Of a DNA stretch of 9,658 nt, positions 1 through 6,215 are shown one piece after another (within the stretch, counting starts at the first letter, position 1; every line of letters begins with the position of its first letter). This DNA is from JAYZAP01 sp964645285. Lineage in GTDB: Bacteria; Pseudomonadota; Alphaproteobacteria; JAAXGF01. The stretch covers positions 1 through 9,658 of the forward strand of contig CAZYDR010000129.1 of assembly GCA_964645285.1 (NCBI GenBank). Direction: 5' to 3'. The position numbers and the translations under genes were made by a program. The notes below the pieces were generated by a model that made no database searches, was not told where the DNA came from, and saw only the letters and a list, made by a program, of their open reading frames with translations.

Positions 1-33
1 GCTGATATCGTCATCTTCTGGATCAATCAATGA
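1..33 (+). CDS. 3' end of an upstream gene (partial)
   Basis: The frame starting at base 1 is open for ten codons (ADIVIFWINQ) and ends in TGA at 31-33. This stop overlaps an ATG at 30-32 in the classic ATGA arrangement of coupled genes, which is the main reason to believe it is a true gene end. Ten residues are too few to identify a family. If real, it would be co-transcribed with the rhodanese-like gene that follows. Alternatively it is just a short open stretch. Confidence 0.3.
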   Translation, partial: ADIVIFWINQ

Positions 34-59
34 GTCCTGAGCCTAATTAGGCGCGTCAG

Positions 60-278
60 TTGCTGGGCGACGGTGCTGTCGTGGTTGACGTGCGTAGCCA
101 GAACAAATACGCCGCCGATATGGTGGAGAACACCGTCAATCTGCCGCTCGAAGACCTCGACGACAATGTGGAAGAATTCCGAAAGATGAAGAGCCTGCTT
201 GTTTGCAAGACCGGCTCCCGCAGCCATATTGCGCTGGAGAAATTACGCAAACACGGCGTTCAGGATACCACAACCTAG
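60..278 (+). CDS. Rhodanese-like domain protein, truncated; possible pseudogene
   Basis: Rhodanese domains move sulfane sulfur through a persulfide on the active-site cysteine. The 72-residue frame shows the family's first strand (VVVDVR, residues 7-12), an NLPL segment (27-30) and an intact six-residue active-site loop CKTGSR followed by S (Cys49, Arg54). Single-domain rhodaneses usually run about 100 residues. This one stops after KHGVQDTTT and lacks the C-terminal GG..W segment. The N-terminus is also odd. An ATG at 30-32, overlapping the upstream TGA, is in frame but meets TAG at 48-50 after MSPEPN; the family-like residues ARQLL follow directly. I use TTG at 60, which has AGG eight bases upstream (49-51). 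The domain identity is clear; whether a functional protein is made is doubtful. Confidence 0.6.
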   Translation: MLGDGAVVVDVRSQNKYAADMVENTVNLPLEDLDDNVEEFRKMKSLLVCKTGSRSHIALEKLRKHGVQDTTT

Positions 279-381
279 GCCCGATCAGCCGAATGTAGAA
301 ACTGCACGACAGTTCGACTTAACTGCGTGTTCTCTCGCCAGTGGCGACCAGGCTCTTTCCGACAAATGCCCGCTTAAAGTC

Positions 382-1638
382 TTAACCGGAAGCAGGTTCG
401 AGATCAGCTCGATACGCCCCGGGGGCCGGCAGCCTGTCCGGCGGCAGAGTGAAAATTTCCCGGGGCTCGGGGACACCTCTGAGAGCATGGTGGCCAAGCG
501 AGACCAGGGGCTCGCAGGTGCAGCTTTCGGCGAAGCTGGCCGAGGTCAGCAGCGGCCGATCGAGCGCCTTGCACAGCCCTTCGATGCGCGACGACTCGTT
601 GACCGTCGGCCCGATCACCGTGAAGTCGAGGCGGTCGGCGGCGCCGATGTTGCCGTAGAACACATTCCCCAGGTGAAGGGCGACGACCACGTCCAGCGGT
701 TCGGCGGCGCAGCGGTTGAGTGCCGCCATGGGATGCAGCACGGCAATCGCCGCATGAAGCGCCTGGCAGCATGCCGCCCCGTGGCTCTCGTCGTCGATGT
801 CGAAGGCGGCGAGCACGCCGTCACCGATGAATTCGAGAATTTCACCACCATGACGCGCTACCTGGCGTCCGACTGCATCGAAGTAGCTGTCGAGATAGGC
901 GATAACCGCCTCGGACGGCAGTCGCTCACTCATGGCGGTGAACCCGCGCAGCTCGCTGAGCAGGATGGCCGCGCGGACCCGCGTTCCGCTGCCACGTTCG
1001 ATCTGGCCGGCAAGCACCCGGTGGGCGGCGTCGCGGCCCAGGTAGGTCTCCATCAGGTTGCTCGACAGATTGTAGCTCGCCTCGAGTTCGAGGCGCAGAG
1101 CGATGAGCGGTAGCAGGCGGTCGAGTAGCGCGAGCTCATTCGCACCGAAACCACCAGGCCGGTCCGATGTCCATGAGACGAAGCCGGTGCGGCCCGAACT
1201 GAACGGCAACGCCATGGCCGTGTATTCGGTGGCGCCCTCGCTGGCGAGGTTACGGACCAGATCGAAATCGATTTTCGGGAATGGTCCATCGAGGCCGCGG
1301 CGCAGCCGGTCAGCGCCCGGTTGGAGTAGCCGGGCGGGACCGTCGAGATAGAGGCAATCGCCCCCGTGGCCACGGGGGTATTCCTGGAAGAGAACGTCGG
1401 CGCTATCGCGCCGCCACACGACCTGGCTGCCGCAGAGCTGAGGGTGCTGGGTCGGATGACCATAGCTGACTCGCCATAAGGCGACCCCAACGGCGAGCAG
1501 ACGCTCGCAGAGCCCGCCGACCAGCACGCCAGGGTCTGCGCGCTTGCCGCCGTGATCGGCCAGCCACGCGGCGATAGTGTCGGGGGTTTGCGCGGAGGGC
1601 GGCGCGGGCGCCGCCGGATCGGGCTGCGCCGCCATCAT
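382..1638 (-). CDS. Class III adenylate/guanylate cyclase with N-terminal regulatory region
   Basis: A 418-residue soluble protein with no membrane segment. Residues ~20-190 form an N-terminal region I cannot assign firmly (a small-molecule sensor of GAF type is possible). Residues ~215-400 are a class III cyclase catalytic domain, which makes cAMP or cGMP from ATP or GTP. Visible motifs are SELRGFT (228-234), FIGDG with metal ligand Asp273, YGNIG (328-332), and FTVIGPTVN..SSR with transition-state residues Asn347 and Arg351. Two positions deviate: the first metal Asp is Glu229, and the adenine-selecting Lys is Glu269, while the partner position is Thr340. The frame is open for 56 more codons upstream, but those lie inside the AhpD-like gene. 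The ATG at 1638 forms an ATGA overlap with that gene's stop, so I start there; an ATG one codon later is equally possible. Transcribed with the AhpD-like gene. Confidence 0.9.
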   Translation of the reverse strand: MMAAQPDPAAPAPPSAQTPDTIAAWLADHGGKRADPGVLVGGLCERLLAVGVALWRVSYGHPTQHPQLCGSQVVWRRDSADVLFQEYPRGHGGDCLYLDGPARLLQPGADRLRRGLDGPFPKIDFDLVRNLASEGATEYTAMALPFSSGRTGFVSWTSDRPGGFGANELALLDRLLPLIALRLELEASYNLSSNLMETYLGRDAAHRVLAGQIERGSGTRVRAAILLSELRGFTAMSERLPSEAVIAYLDSYFDAVGRQVARHGGEILEFIGDGVLAAFDIDDESHGAACCQALHAAIAVLHPMAALNRCAAEPLDVVVALHLGNVFYGNIGAADRLDFTVIGPTVNESSRIEGLCKALDRPLLTSASFAESCTCEPLVSLGHHALRGVPEPREIFTLPPDRLPAPGAYRADLEPASG

Positions 1639-2102
1639 TCGGCGGCCGACGTCACCTCGGCGTCGTGTCCGCAGGCGAGGCGTTCCACATGGGATGCCGC
1701 CTTGTCCTTGATCATGCGGGCAAGCTCGACCACGTCGGCGATCTCGGCGGTGGTGACGCCACGGACCTCGACCTCGGGACGCAGTTGTCCAAAGCGCTGG
1801 GTGCAATTGACCGCGAAAGCGGCACCCAGGCCGATCAACGCACCCAACCGGTCGACTTCGCCGAGAGACTCGGCGGCGGCCGTGTGGTCGTTGTCGCCAA
1901 GTTGTGAGAGGTCGCGATCACGCATGATCTCGGTGGCATGGCGGCGCAACCCAAGACCGTCGGCGATGGCCCTACGGATGTCGTCGCCGTTCGCCCGCGC
2001 CTTGCGCGCCGCGGCTATGTGATAGTCGGCGCAGGGCTTGCAGCCGGCGGCCACCGAAACGCCCACGGCGACAAGCTCGCGCTCCTTGAGTCTGAGAACC
2101 AT
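1635..2102 (-). CDS. AhpD-like / carboxymuconolactone decarboxylase family protein
   Basis: A 155-residue protein of the AhpD-like superfamily, whose members are thiol-dependent peroxidase partners or small-molecule decarboxylases. ELVAVGVSVAAGCKPC is the family signature. Glu9, Cys21, Cys24 and His28 reproduce the E-x11-C-x2-C-x3-H spacing of the AhpD proton relay and redox cysteines, so a redox role is likelier than a decarboxylase role. A second helical half follows, with VTTAEIADVVELAR at about 116-129 and an extra cysteine at 100. Start: ATG at 2102, preceded by AAGG at 2112-2109 with a six-base spacer. The stop overlaps the cyclase start (ATGA), so the two are translationally coupled. 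A candidate FNR/CRP-type promoter lies in the 80-base gap upstream. The substrate cannot be told from sequence. Confidence 0.88.
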   Translation of the reverse strand: MVLRLKERELVAVGVSVAAGCKPCADYHIAAARKARANGDDIRRAIADGLGLRRHATEIMRDRDLSQLGDNDHTAAAESLGEVDRLGALIGLGAAFAVNCTQRFGQLRPEVEVRGVTTAEIADVVELARMIKDKAASHVERLACGHDAEVTSAAE

Positions 2103-2144
2103 GGAGAACCTTGTGAAACCGGATTGAATTTAGCAATCATCAAC

Positions 2145-2186
2145 CAGATAGCACGAGCCGCCGTGGCCGGCCCTGACATGGATCAA
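2145..2186 (-). promoter_or_regulatory. Candidate FNR/CRP-type (class II) promoter for the AhpD-like and cyclase genes
   Basis: On the minus strand, TTGAT-CCAT-GTCAG spans 2186 to 2173 and matches the FNR consensus TTGAT-N4-ATCAA at 8 of 10 positions. Its centre is at 2179.5. A weak -10-like TATCTG lies at 2150-2145, exactly where a class II promoter with the activator at -41.5 would put it, giving a predicted start near 2138. The site overlaps the stop codon of the DmpA-type gene. The -10 is poor (3 of 6), so this is a positional candidate only. Confidence 0.3.
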
Positions 2187-3319
2187 ACCCCCGCGCCACA
2201 CCTCTTCTCCAGCCGGCCATGCTTCCTAAGTAGTTCCTGGAGGCGGTCGTGGGGCAGCGCCACGGCGGTGACGCCGTCGCGGCCGACCATGGTTTCGTTG
2301 GCCACCATGGAGTCGATGATCGCCTCATCGGTGGCCTCGACCACGCCCTGGAACAGCGGGTCCAGGGTGTCGTTGGGCAGGAAGCGGCAATCGTTGGCCC
2401 CGCCGTCCACGTTCCAGGCGTTCTTGTTGGCGGTCGAGAAGGCCAGGAAGATGTCACCCGAGCCGTTGTGCGAACTGGTCCCGCCCCGGGCAATGCCGAG
2501 GCCGATACGGCGCGCCAGGCGCTTGCACTGATGGGGCATCAACGGCGCATCGGTGGCAATCATGGCGATGATCGAGCCGCCCGGCTTGCCCCGCACCTCG
2601 CCGCCGGGCATGTGGCGGCCGACCGGCACGCCGGCGACCACCAGTTCGGGCCGCGAGCCGAAATTGGCCTGGACGAAGGCGCCGACGGTAAAGCTCTCGC
2701 CGGCCGCCTTGACGACCCGCGAAGCGCTGGCCGAGCCGCCCTTGAAGTCATAGGCGAGCATGCCGGTACCGCCGCCGACGCTGCCCATTTCGAGAGGCCC
2801 GCTGTTGGCGCTGTCGATGGCTTCGAAGACATGCTCGGGGGTAACGTGGAAGCCGTTGATGTCGTTAAGGTCGCCGTCATAGGTCTCGCCGGCCACCGGC
2901 AGGCCCCAAGTGCCGGTCATCTTGTTCGGCTGGTTGGCGACCAGCCACTGAATGGTGGCGTCGCGGGCGACACCGCAGGAATGGGTGTTAGTGATGGTCA
3001 GCGGACCCTCACACTGGCCCGACTCCTCAACCCAGATGGTGCCGGTCAGTTCACCGTTGCCGTTGAGCGAGAAGTAGCCGGCGAATACCGGCGTCGCCAT
3101 GCCGTCGTGACCGCGTGGCAGGATCGCCGTGACCCCGGTACGCACCGGGCCCTGACCGACCACCAGGGGACCGTCGCCGCCGATGATGGTGGAGTAGCCG
3201 ATCTCGACGCCGGGCACGTCGGTGATGGCGTTGAACCGGCCGGGAGCGCCGTCGAATGGTACGCCCAGGGCGCGGGCGCGGATTTTGCCGGACGGGGTAG
3301 CGAGATGGGGATTGGTCAT
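2183..3319 (-). CDS. dmpA: DmpA-type P1 family aminopeptidase (L-aminopeptidase/D-esterase or beta-peptidyl aminopeptidase)
   Basis: A 378-residue, full-length member of peptidase family P1 (DmpA/BapA), N-terminal nucleophile-type enzymes that release N-terminal amino acids from peptides, amides or esters, in some members from beta-peptides. The start region GVPFDGAPGRFNAITDVPGV (19-38) is characteristic. The precursor normally cleaves itself before the catalytic serine: GGSII..ATDAPL at 247-260 places the cut between Gly248 and Ser249 (Ser250 in the Ochrobactrum enzyme), with Ser249 the nucleophile. NTHSCG (111-116) and SSHNGSGD (282-289) are further conserved stretches. No signal peptide, so probably cytoplasmic. 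Start ATG at 3319 is 2 bases after the M24 stop and is served by AGGAG inside the M24 gene; the two are one operon. Whether it is alpha- or beta-peptide specific cannot be read here. Confidence 0.95.
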   Translation of the reverse strand: MTNPHLATPSGKIRARALGVPFDGAPGRFNAITDVPGVEIGYSTIIGGDGPLVVGQGPVRTGVTAILPRGHDGMATPVFAGYFSLNGNGELTGTIWVEESGQCEGPLTITNTHSCGVARDATIQWLVANQPNKMTGTWGLPVAGETYDGDLNDINGFHVTPEHVFEAIDSANSGPLEMGSVGGGTGMLAYDFKGGSASASRVVKAAGESFTVGAFVQANFGSRPELVVAGVPVGRHMPGGEVRGKPGGSIIAMIATDAPLMPHQCKRLARRIGLGIARGGTSSHNGSGDIFLAFSTANKNAWNVDGGANDCRFLPNDTLDPLFQGVVEATDEAIIDSMVANETMVGRDGVTAVALPHDRLQELLRKHGRLEKRCGAGV

Positions 3320-3321
3320 GG

Positions 3322-5349
3322 TTACTCCTGGGAAAGCGGACGGGTCGCGGTGGCAAGCCAGGCGGCGGTGTCAGCATCGAGCTCGGGTGTAAGGGCACGG
3401 ACCTCGGCGTGGTAGCTGTCGATCCAGGCGGTCTCGTCGGCGGTCAACATGGTGATGTCGATCAGCTTGCGGTCGAAGGGCACCCGGGTCAGGGTCTCGA
3501 AGGTCAGCATGTCACGCTCGCCGCCCTCGGGGCGCGGCGCCTCGATGACGCAGACCAGGTTCTCAATGCGAATGCCGTAGGCGCCGGTGCGATAATAGCC
3601 GGGCTCGTTGGACACCACCATGCCGGGCTCCAACGCCACCCGGCTCGGCACCTTACTGATACGGTGAGGGCCCTCGTGAACACCAAGATAGCTGCCGACG
3701 CCGTGGCCGGTGCCATGGTCGTAGTCGAGCCCCAGTTGCCACAGGGCGTGGCGGGCCAGAACATCGAGCTGACTGCCGGTAGTGCCGAGCGGGAACAGGC
3801 AGGTGGCGAGCGCGATATGGCCCTTGAGAACCGCCGTGAAGTGACGCCGCTGTTCAGCGCTGGGCGTGCCGATGGCCATGGTCCGGGTGACATCGGTGGT
3901 GCCGTCGAGATACTGGCCGCCGGAATCCACCAGCAGCAGTTCGCCTGAAGACATGGTCCGGTTGGTTGCCTCGGAGGCGTTGTAGTGGACGATGGCGCCG
4001 TTAGATCCCGAACCGGCGATGGTCGGAAAACTCAGGCCGCGAAAATTATCGTTACGCGCCCGCTGGCCATCGACGAAAGCCGCCGCGCCGATCTCGTCGA
4101 TGCCGCCATCGGCCGCGGTCTCGTCGATCCAGCGCAGGAACGCGGTCAGAGCGCCGCCGTCCCGGTGGTGGGCGGCGCGGGCGCCGTCGAGTTCTACGGC
4201 GTTCTTGCGCGCCCGGGGCAGATCGCAGGGATCGGTGACCCGCCGGACCTCGCCATCAGCGGCGCCAACCCGGTCGAAAATCCACGCCGAGGTGCCGGTC
4301 GGATCGGCCTGGACCGGGCGATTAGCGCGAGCCAGGGAATCAAGCGCCGAGCCGAGATCGTCGGGCGCCCGCAGGGTCACCTCGTCACCCAGGTGTTCCG
4401 CCGTGCCGGACGCCAGCTTGCGCCCATCCATGAACAGCTCGACCCGGGCGTCGTCGTGGAGAATGGCGAAGCCCAGGGCAAACGGGCTGAACGGCACATC
4501 GCCGCCCCGCAGGTTGAGCAGCCAGGCGATGGAATCCGGCGCCGACAATACGCAGGCGCCGGTGCCGGCCTCGCGCAGACTCTCCGCCACGGCTTGGCGT
4601 TTGTCGGCGGCGGACTGCCCGGCGTATTTCACATCATGGGGCAATAGCGGCGCCACCGGCGACGGCGGCTGGCCGGCCCACACCGCATCGATGGGATTGC
4701 TCTCGCAGGCCACCGGATGGCCGCCGGCCTTGGCGCAGGCAGCGGCCAGTTTCTTGAGGCCATCCGGGGTATGGAGCCACGGGTCATAGCCCAGGCGGCC
4801 ACCACCCAGATTGCCGGCAATCCATTGATCGGGTGGATCATCGGTCACATGACGGCGCTCGTAAGCGCCCGTATCAACCTGGCTTTCGACCACCAGGGTG
4901 TAGCGGCCATCGACGAAAATCGCCGCCTTATGGGCCAGCACCACGGCAACGCCGGCCGAGCCGCTGAAGCCGGTGAGCCATTGCAGGCGCTCGGCGGCGC
5001 GGGGCAGAAACTCGCTGTGCTGGGGATCGGCCCGGGGCACCACAAAACCATCGAGATCATGGGCTGCCAGTTCGGTCCGGAGCGCTGCCAGTCGTTCGGC
5101 TGGCGCCGGGCTGGCATCGAGACCGTCATCGCATGCCGCCTTTGCCACCTGCTTGAGAGCGGCCAGGGCCGCGCGCAGAGCCGACGTCGGCTGCGCCGCC
5201 ACCAATCCCATCCAGGCCTCGGCATCGTAATCGTCGGGCGCCGCGACGACGCCGTCGACCAGCGCCCGCAGTTGTTCCACGGTAAGGGCGGAGCCGGCTT
5301 CGGTCAGCAGGCCGTGGAGTGTCTCATTGTCGAGCAAGGAATGGTTCAT
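3322..5349 (-). CDS. Xaa-Pro aminopeptidase, M24B family, with N-terminal extension
   Basis: A 675-residue cytosolic metallopeptidase that removes N-terminal residues preceding proline. Residues ~85-375 are the two creatinase-N-like domains (VVPRADPQHSEF at 103-114; LTGFSGSAG at 125-133). Residues ~380-610 are the pita-bread catalytic domain. All five metal ligands are visible: Asp475, Asp486, His549 (GTGHGVG), Glu582 (NEPGYY) and Glu596 (IRIEN), with active-site His455 and His558. A C-terminal module follows. This is the long, eukaryote-like form (usually about 600 residues), not the shorter E. coli PepP form. The first ~75 residues are extra and resemble UPF0149/YgfB. Start ATG at 5349 is the earliest possible, since TAG lies in frame just upstream. 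There is no clear Shine-Dalgarno, and a hairpin precedes the ATG. First gene of an operon with dmpA; divergent from cpdA. Confidence 0.93.
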   Translation of the reverse strand: MNHSLLDNETLHGLLTEAGSALTVEQLRALVDGVVAAPDDYDAEAWMGLVAAQPTSALRAALAALKQVAKAACDDGLDASPAPAERLAALRTELAAHDLDGFVVPRADPQHSEFLPRAAERLQWLTGFSGSAGVAVVLAHKAAIFVDGRYTLVVESQVDTGAYERRHVTDDPPDQWIAGNLGGGRLGYDPWLHTPDGLKKLAAACAKAGGHPVACESNPIDAVWAGQPPSPVAPLLPHDVKYAGQSAADKRQAVAESLREAGTGACVLSAPDSIAWLLNLRGGDVPFSPFALGFAILHDDARVELFMDGRKLASGTAEHLGDEVTLRAPDDLGSALDSLARANRPVQADPTGTSAWIFDRVGAADGEVRRVTDPCDLPRARKNAVELDGARAAHHRDGGALTAFLRWIDETAADGGIDEIGAAAFVDGQRARNDNFRGLSFPTIAGSGSNGAIVHYNASEATNRTMSSGELLLVDSGGQYLDGTTDVTRTMAIGTPSAEQRRHFTAVLKGHIALATCLFPLGTTGSQLDVLARHALWQLGLDYDHGTGHGVGSYLGVHEGPHRISKVPSRVALEPGMVVSNEPGYYRTGAYGIRIENLVCVIEAPRPEGGERDMLTFETLTRVPFDRKLIDITMLTADETAWIDSYHAEVRALTPELDADTAAWLATATRPLSQE
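3325..3329 (-). promoter_or_regulatory. Shine-Dalgarno of the DmpA-type gene, inside the M24 gene
   Basis: AGGAG (3329 to 3325 on the minus strand) forms part of the last two sense codons (CAG GAG) of the M24 peptidase and lies five bases before the ATG at 3319. It fixes the start and means ribosomes finishing the M24 gene can reload directly. Confidence 0.75.
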
Positions 5350-5354
5350 AGTAC

Positions 5355-5374
5355 GCCGCTATCGGTTGAGCGGC
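5355..5374. repeat. Inverted repeat/hairpin in front of the M24 gene
   Basis: GCCGCT (5355-5360) and AGCGGC (5369-5374) are perfect 6-base inverted arms around an 8-base loop. In the M24 mRNA leader this hairpin would end only five bases before the start codon, where a Shine-Dalgarno is expected but absent. It could be an RNA structure or a protein operator in the divergent promoter region. Confidence 0.5.
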
Positions 5375-5390
5375 ACACCATAGCGATGCG

Positions 5391-5419
5391 TTGAGGCGTT
5401 TGCCAGAAGGTACTATTAT
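5391..5419 (+). promoter_or_regulatory. Sigma70-type promoter of cpdA
   Basis: TTGAGG (5391-5396; 4 of 6 to the -35 consensus) and TATTAT (5414-5419; 5 of 6 to the -10) are separated by the ideal 17 bases. The predicted start near 5426 gives a leader of about 27 bases containing the GGAG ribosome binding site of cpdA. Confidence 0.6.
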
Positions 5420-5452
5420 GACGGCGATATTCCGTTTGATGGAGACTTGCCC

Positions 5453-6211
5453 ATGCCCAGCGACCGCCTGTCCCTGGTTCAGATCACCGACTGCCATTTG
5501 CTTGGCGACCCGTCGGCGCGGCTTAACGGTGTCGATACCGCCGCAACCCTGGATGCCGCGATTGATCACATTCTGAATAATGGCCCCGAGCCCGACGCAA
5601 TTCTGGCCACCGGCGATTTGTCTCAGGACGGTACCGCCGCGTCGTACAATCGTATGAAGGCGCTGCTGGCGCGCTTCCAAGCGCCGATCTACGGCATGGT
5701 TGGTAATCATGATGATACGGATGTGCTGGCCGCCACTCTGCCCGGCGACGGAATCGAGGTAACCCGCAGTCTGTGCCGCGATGGCTGGCAGATCGTCTTC
5801 CTCAATTCGCGCATACCTGGAGAGGACGACGGCGCCCTGGGCGACGACGAACTGGCGACGCTCGACGCCGCCCTGACCGAACGGCTCGACCTGCATGCCC
5901 TAGTTTGTGTCCACCATCAGCCGATGGCGGTCGGCGGCACCTGGGCCGATGAGGTAAGCTTGGCCAATCCGGGAGCTTTGTTTGAGGTGCTGGACCGTTA
6001 TCCGCAAACCCGTGGCGTGCTATTTGGCCACATCCACATGCCGTTCGATGGGACACGCGGCAGCCTGCGCATGATGGGATCACCTTCGACCTGTTTTCAA
6101 TTTGGCCGCGATGACATGGGGAATTTCATCACCAGCGACGACCCGCCCGGCTACCGCCGCCTGACCCTGGCGCCGGACGGCGCCATTACGACGTCGGTCT
6201 GCTGGCTATAG
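5453..6211 (+). CDS. cpdA: 3',5'-cyclic AMP phosphodiesterase (CpdA/Icc)
   Basis: A 252-residue class III cyclic nucleotide phosphodiesterase of the calcineurin-like metallophosphoesterase fold, hydrolysing cAMP to AMP in the cytoplasm. All metal motifs are present: D-x-H (QITDCH near residue 12), GD (ATGDLSQD), GNHD, the lone His in VCVHHQP, and GHIH. The segment GSPSTCFQF matches a stretch typical of E. coli CpdA and argues for CpdA rather than a generic phosphoesterase. ATG at 5453 has GGAG eight bases upstream (5441-5444); the in-frame TTG at 5447 is too close to that site to be the start. It has its own promoter and is divergent from the M24 gene. It ends four bases from the stop of the convergent Crp/Fnr regulator. 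With the cyclase upstream it forms the synthesis and breakdown sides of a cyclic-nucleotide signal. Confidence 0.93.
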   Translation: MPSDRLSLVQITDCHLLGDPSARLNGVDTAATLDAAIDHILNNGPEPDAILATGDLSQDGTAASYNRMKALLARFQAPIYGMVGNHDDTDVLAATLPGDGIEVTRSLCRDGWQIVFLNSRIPGEDDGALGDDELATLDAALTERLDLHALVCVHHQPMAVGGTWADEVSLANPGALFEVLDRYPQTRGVLFGHIHMPFDGTRGSLRMMGSPSTCFQFGRDDMGNFITSDDPPGYRRLTLAPDGAITTSVCWL

Positions 6212-6215
6212 AGCG

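Noticed and set aside
300..314. Inverted repeat AACTG-CACGA-CAGTT
   Set aside because: A five-base stem is expected by chance, and no T-run follows.
335..347. Small hairpin TCGCC-AGT-GGCGA as a terminator
   Set aside because: The stem is only five bases and there is no T-run on either strand, so it is not a convincing Rho-independent terminator for the rhodanese or cyclase genes.
199..1113. 304-codon plus-strand ORF
   Set aside because: It lies opposite the cyclase, whose catalytic motifs are clear. It starts in another frame inside the rhodanese and has no recognisable domain; it is a high-GC shadow.
1639..1806. 56-codon upstream extension of the cyclase frame
   Set aside because: It lies within the AhpD-like coding region in another frame and is Arg/His-rich low-complexity sequence; the ATGA start at 1638 is better.
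2249..3415. 388-codon plus-strand ORF
   Set aside because: Antisense to the DmpA-type gene, which has an intact catalytic signature; no domain is visible in the plus frame.
3409..5394. Several long plus-strand ORFs opposite the M24 gene
   Set aside because: All lie opposite a gene with every metal ligand intact and show no family motifs.
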